Part shown: piece by piece, positions 62,701-64,000 of the stretch | How positions within the stretch are numbered: the first letter of the stretch is position 1 | Layout of the letters: every line of letters begins with the position of its first letter | Origin: Oxalobacteraceae bacterium OTU3CAMAD1 | GTDB lineage: Bacteria > Pseudomonadota > Gammaproteobacteria > Burkholderiales > Burkholderiaceae_D | NCBI GenBank assembly: GCA_024123915.1 | Contig: CP099650.1 | Coordinates: 372,001-436,000, forward strand | Direction: 5' to 3' | DNA: 64,000 bases | Position numbers and translations under genes: made by a program | The notes under the pieces: generated by a model | Databases searched by the model: none | What the model was told of the DNA's origin: nothing | Seen by the model: only the letters and a program-made list of their open reading frames with translations

Positions 62701-63461
62701 ATTCGCGCATCGATGAAACGATCGACTACATCAGCTCGAACGCGCATGTCGGCAATATCTACGTGAATCGCAACATCGTCGGCGCGGTTGTGGGCGTGCA
62801 GCCATTTGGTGGCGAAGGCAAATCCGGCACCGGCCCGAAAGCCGGCGGTCCGCTGTACTTGAAGCGTCTGCAGCGCGGTGCAACAGCAACGCCGCAACAC
62901 CAGCACGACCGCCAGGCGACGCCCGCGCTGGACGCCCTGACCGCCTGGGCGCAAAAGCACGGCCGCGATGGCATCGCCAAGCTGGCCGATCAGTACAGCC
63001 GCACGACGATGCTGGGCAGCCTGACCGCCTTGCCGGGCCCGACCGGCGAGCGCAACACGCTGGCGTTGGTGCCACGTGGCGCGGTGGTTTGTGCCGCAGG
63101 CACCCAGGACGGCCTGCTGAACCAGCTGGCCGCCGTACTCGCCACCGGAAATATTGCCCTGCTCGCAGGCGAGACGGCCAAGCTGGTGCCAGGAGATCTG
63201 CCGGCGACAGTGAAGGACCGCATCAAGCCAGTGGCCGATTTAAACGGTTTCGAAGGCGATTTCCAGATCGCCCTGGTGGAATCGATGCTGGCCGGCAGCT
63301 TGTACAGCCAACTGGCGGCCCGTAGCGGGGCGCTGGTGAGCCTGATCGACACGAACGAGGATGGGGCCATCCCCCTGTGGCGTTTGCTTGCTGAGCGGGC
63401 TCTGTGCGTCAACACGACCGCTGCGGGCGGCAACGCCAGCCTGATGACGCTCGAAGCGTAA
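59799..63461 (+). CDS. putA: Bifunctional proline dehydrogenase / L-glutamate gamma-semialdehyde dehydrogenase
   Basis: This 1220-aa enzyme oxidises proline to glutamate in two steps with FAD and NAD+. There is no ribbon-helix-helix at the N-terminus, so it is not an autogenous repressor like E. coli PutA. A helical arm (about 1-160) is followed by the PRODH barrel (about 170-480; GISVKLSALHPRYS, RLVKGAYWDAEIKRAQ), the P5CDH domain (about 570-1030; ISPWNFPLAIFTGQ, AETGGQNAM and catalytic C836 in GQRCSAL) and a C-terminal aldehyde-dehydrogenase-like cap (about 1060-1220). It is divergent from a PutR-like gene and ends at a strong terminator. Confidence 0.97.
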   Translation: MQAADPTVFTPFAALQAEILRDPIPLRAAVTAAYRRDEVSAVQWLLDQIKNNDANSLQQAQQLAHKLVSSVREQRTRASGVDALMHEFSLSSEEGVALMCLAEALLRIPDNATADRLIADKISKGDWRKHLGESPSLFVNAATWGLLITGKLVSTNSETGLGSALTKLISKGGEPLIRKGVDLAMRMLGNQFVTGQTIDEAIKNGQGNEARGYRYSYDMLGEAALTEADAKNYYASYETAIHAIGKASNGRGIKNGPGISVKLSALHPRYSRAQRARVMEELLPRMRQLVLLAKHYNIGLNIDAEEADRLELSLDLMEALAYDPELAGFEGIGFVVQAYQKRCPFAIDFLIDLAKRSGRKFMVRLVKGAYWDAEIKRAQVDGMSGYPVYTRKVYTDVSYLVCAQKLLGATDVIYPQFATHNAQTLSTIYTWAKRDGVTDYEFQCLHGMGESLYDQVVGKDNLDKPCRIYAPVGTHETLLAYLVRRLLENGANSSFVNQIVDEAIPIESLIKDPVAQAREQGGQPHAGIPLPQAMFGAERKNSAGFDLANEDVLREISAALAVPRTWYASPLLAGGVSVGQPVQDVSNPAQHSDIVGKLVEATTTDVDSALISASNFAMDWQTTQPSERAAALNRAADLFEANAMELMTLAIREAGKSLPNAIAELREAVDFLRYYAAEVAGSTNTLALGPVTCISPWNFPLAIFTGQVAASLAAGNVVLAKPAEQTPLIAHRAVELLHEAGIPRAALQFLPGRGEVVGAALTADPRVKGVIFTGSTEVAQLINRTLAKRAAAENIEIPLIAETGGQNAMIVDSSALPEQVVQDAISSAFDSAGQRCSALRVLFLQEDIADKTIKMLKGAMLELKVGCPDRLVTDIGPVIDAEAQQNLLAHINKLKGTAVNYFSLDLPSSVITAGTFVPPTVLEIRSLSELTQEVFGPVLHVIRYKRADLPKLVQQINESGFGLTLGIHSRIDETIDYISSNAHVGNIYVNRNIVGAVVGVQPFGGEGKSGTGPKAGGPLYLKRLQRGATATPQHQHDRQATPALDALTAWAQKHGRDGIAKLADQYSRTTMLGSLTALPGPTGERNTLALVPRGAVVCAAGTQDGLLNQLAAVLATGNIALLAGETAKLVPGDLPATVKDRIKPVADLNGFEGDFQIALVESMLAGSLYSQLAARSGALVSLIDTNEDGAIPLWRLLAERALCVNTTAAGGNASLMTLEA

Positions 63462-63481
63462 GAAACCAAGCTGTGAATACG

Positions 63482-63512
63482 AAGGGCCGGGATAAAACCC
63501 GGCCCTTTTTAC
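63482..63512 (+). terminator. Rho-independent terminator of putA
   Basis: AAGGGCCGGG (63482-63491), loop ATAAAA, CCCGGCCCTT (63498-63507), then TTTTT on the plus strand, 20 bases after the putA stop and just before the convergent nucleosidase stop. Confidence 0.88.
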
Positions 63513-63523
63513 ATCCGTTGCTT

Positions 63524-64000
63524 TTACGGCTTGCAGAAGTTGTGGATAACCTCGAACGCGTAGCGCGATGCTACGGTTTTGATGAAATGCATGAAGTCGA
63601 CGGCGGCGTCGTCATTGGCATTGTCCGAGATCGTTCTGATCACCGCGAACGGGATGCCAAGCTCAAAACACACTTGCGCGACGGCTGCACCTTCCATTTC
63701 CACTGCTAATAATTCAGGCAATCCGGCTTTGATGGCCTGGATTTGCGCCAATTTTCCGATGAACTGGTCGCCGCTGGCGATCAATCCACGATGCACACGC
63801 GTGGTTTTCGCGGCTGCGATGGCCAATCTTTCCGTCAAGGCGACGTCGGTGGCGAAGTGAGATAGCCCCGTTAGCGGGATTTCAAACTGCGGAAACAGTG
63901 GGCTGGCATCGAAATCATGCTGAACCAACGCTTCCGCGACGACGATATCGCCCACTTTGACGTTTCTATCCCCGCTTCCAGCGACGCCGGTGAAGACGAT
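63524..64000 (-). CDS. mtnN: 5'-methylthioadenosine/S-adenosylhomocysteine nucleosidase, C-terminal part
   Basis: The gene runs off the window at its 5' end; 158 codons are visible. The phrases IVFTGVAGSGDRNVKVGDIVVAE, LVQHDFD, VEMEGAAVAQVC (catalytic Glu region) and RTISDNAND (catalytic Asp) are those of MTA/SAH nucleosidase, which cleaves MTA, SAH and 5'-deoxyadenosine to adenine and a thioribose. The N-terminal third with the GIxxAMxxE motif is missing. The first ATG-like codon in the visible part (63955) is internal. A GAGSG-type loop (VAGSGDRN) differs slightly from the usual VAGG. Confidence 0.9.
   Translation of the reverse strand: MVFTGVAGSGDRNVKVGDIVVAEALVQHDFDASPLFPQFEIPLTGLSHFATDVALTERLAIAAAKTTRVHRGLIASGDQFIGKLAQIQAIKAGLPELLAVEMEGAAVAQVCFELGIPFAVIRTISDNANDDAAVDFMHFIKTVASRYAFEVIHNFCKP

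Overview
The window is GC-rich, densely coded chromosomal DNA. It suggests a free-living betaproteobacterium of the Oxalobacteraceae, of Massilia or Duganella type. That placement is an inference from the gene families: a CHASE/PAS/GGDEF/EAL protein, two GH74 xyloglucanase-type enzymes, PutA without a DNA-binding domain beside an Lrp-type regulator, and the run rsmD-coaD-ferredoxin next to glmU/glmS. No rRNA, tRNA, CRISPR array or intact insertion sequence was recognised.

Layout. 0-3 kb: end of a TonB-dependent receptor, a YCII-like protein and a membrane diguanylate cyclase. 3-7 kb: NiCoT-type metal transporter, COG0523 metallochaperone GTPase and a KefB-type antiporter. 7-11.5 kb (minus strand): a large c-di-GMP enzyme and a response regulator/histidine kinase pair. 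11.7-14.1 kb: MFS transporter, then a ParD-like protein translationally coupled to a second-type methionine aminopeptidase. 14.2-21.1 kb (minus strand): a six-gene RND heavy-metal efflux operon, led by a CzcI-like protein. 21.2-24.9 kb: nucleotidyltransferase, a DUF5625-like protein, a lipid kinase and a membrane-bound AraC-type regulator. 25.3-31.5 kb: a xyloglucan locus with a GH74 lipoprotein, a XylR-like regulator and a secreted GH74-CBM2 enzyme.

31.7-42.4 kb is accessory metabolism: two LysR genes, an amidohydrolase, an amidase, RidA, a SnoaL-like protein, a DHA2 efflux pump, a metallo-hydrolase, an FAD oxidoreductase and an AraC regulator. 42.4-48.4 kb holds the least explained part. 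It has a translationally coupled pair of unrecognised genes (1278 and 344 aa, the larger with a hydrophobic hairpin-like region and an Ig-like end), a short TGA-interrupted frame ending at a strong terminator, and a patatin-like gene remnant.

48.4-64 kb is conserved core: glmS, an Lrp-type regulator, glmU, a lipoprotein, rsmD, coaD, ferredoxin, a chalcone-isomerase-like protein, LysR, a chemoreceptor, a PutR-like regulator, putA and the 3' end of mtnN. The main non-coding signals are three phased TGAAA-N5-TTTC palindromes upstream of glmS/lrp, four perfect TTATCCACA DnaA-box 9-mers within 261 bp beside glmU, three long hairpin repeats all placed between convergent genes, and several palindromic operators sitting on promoters.
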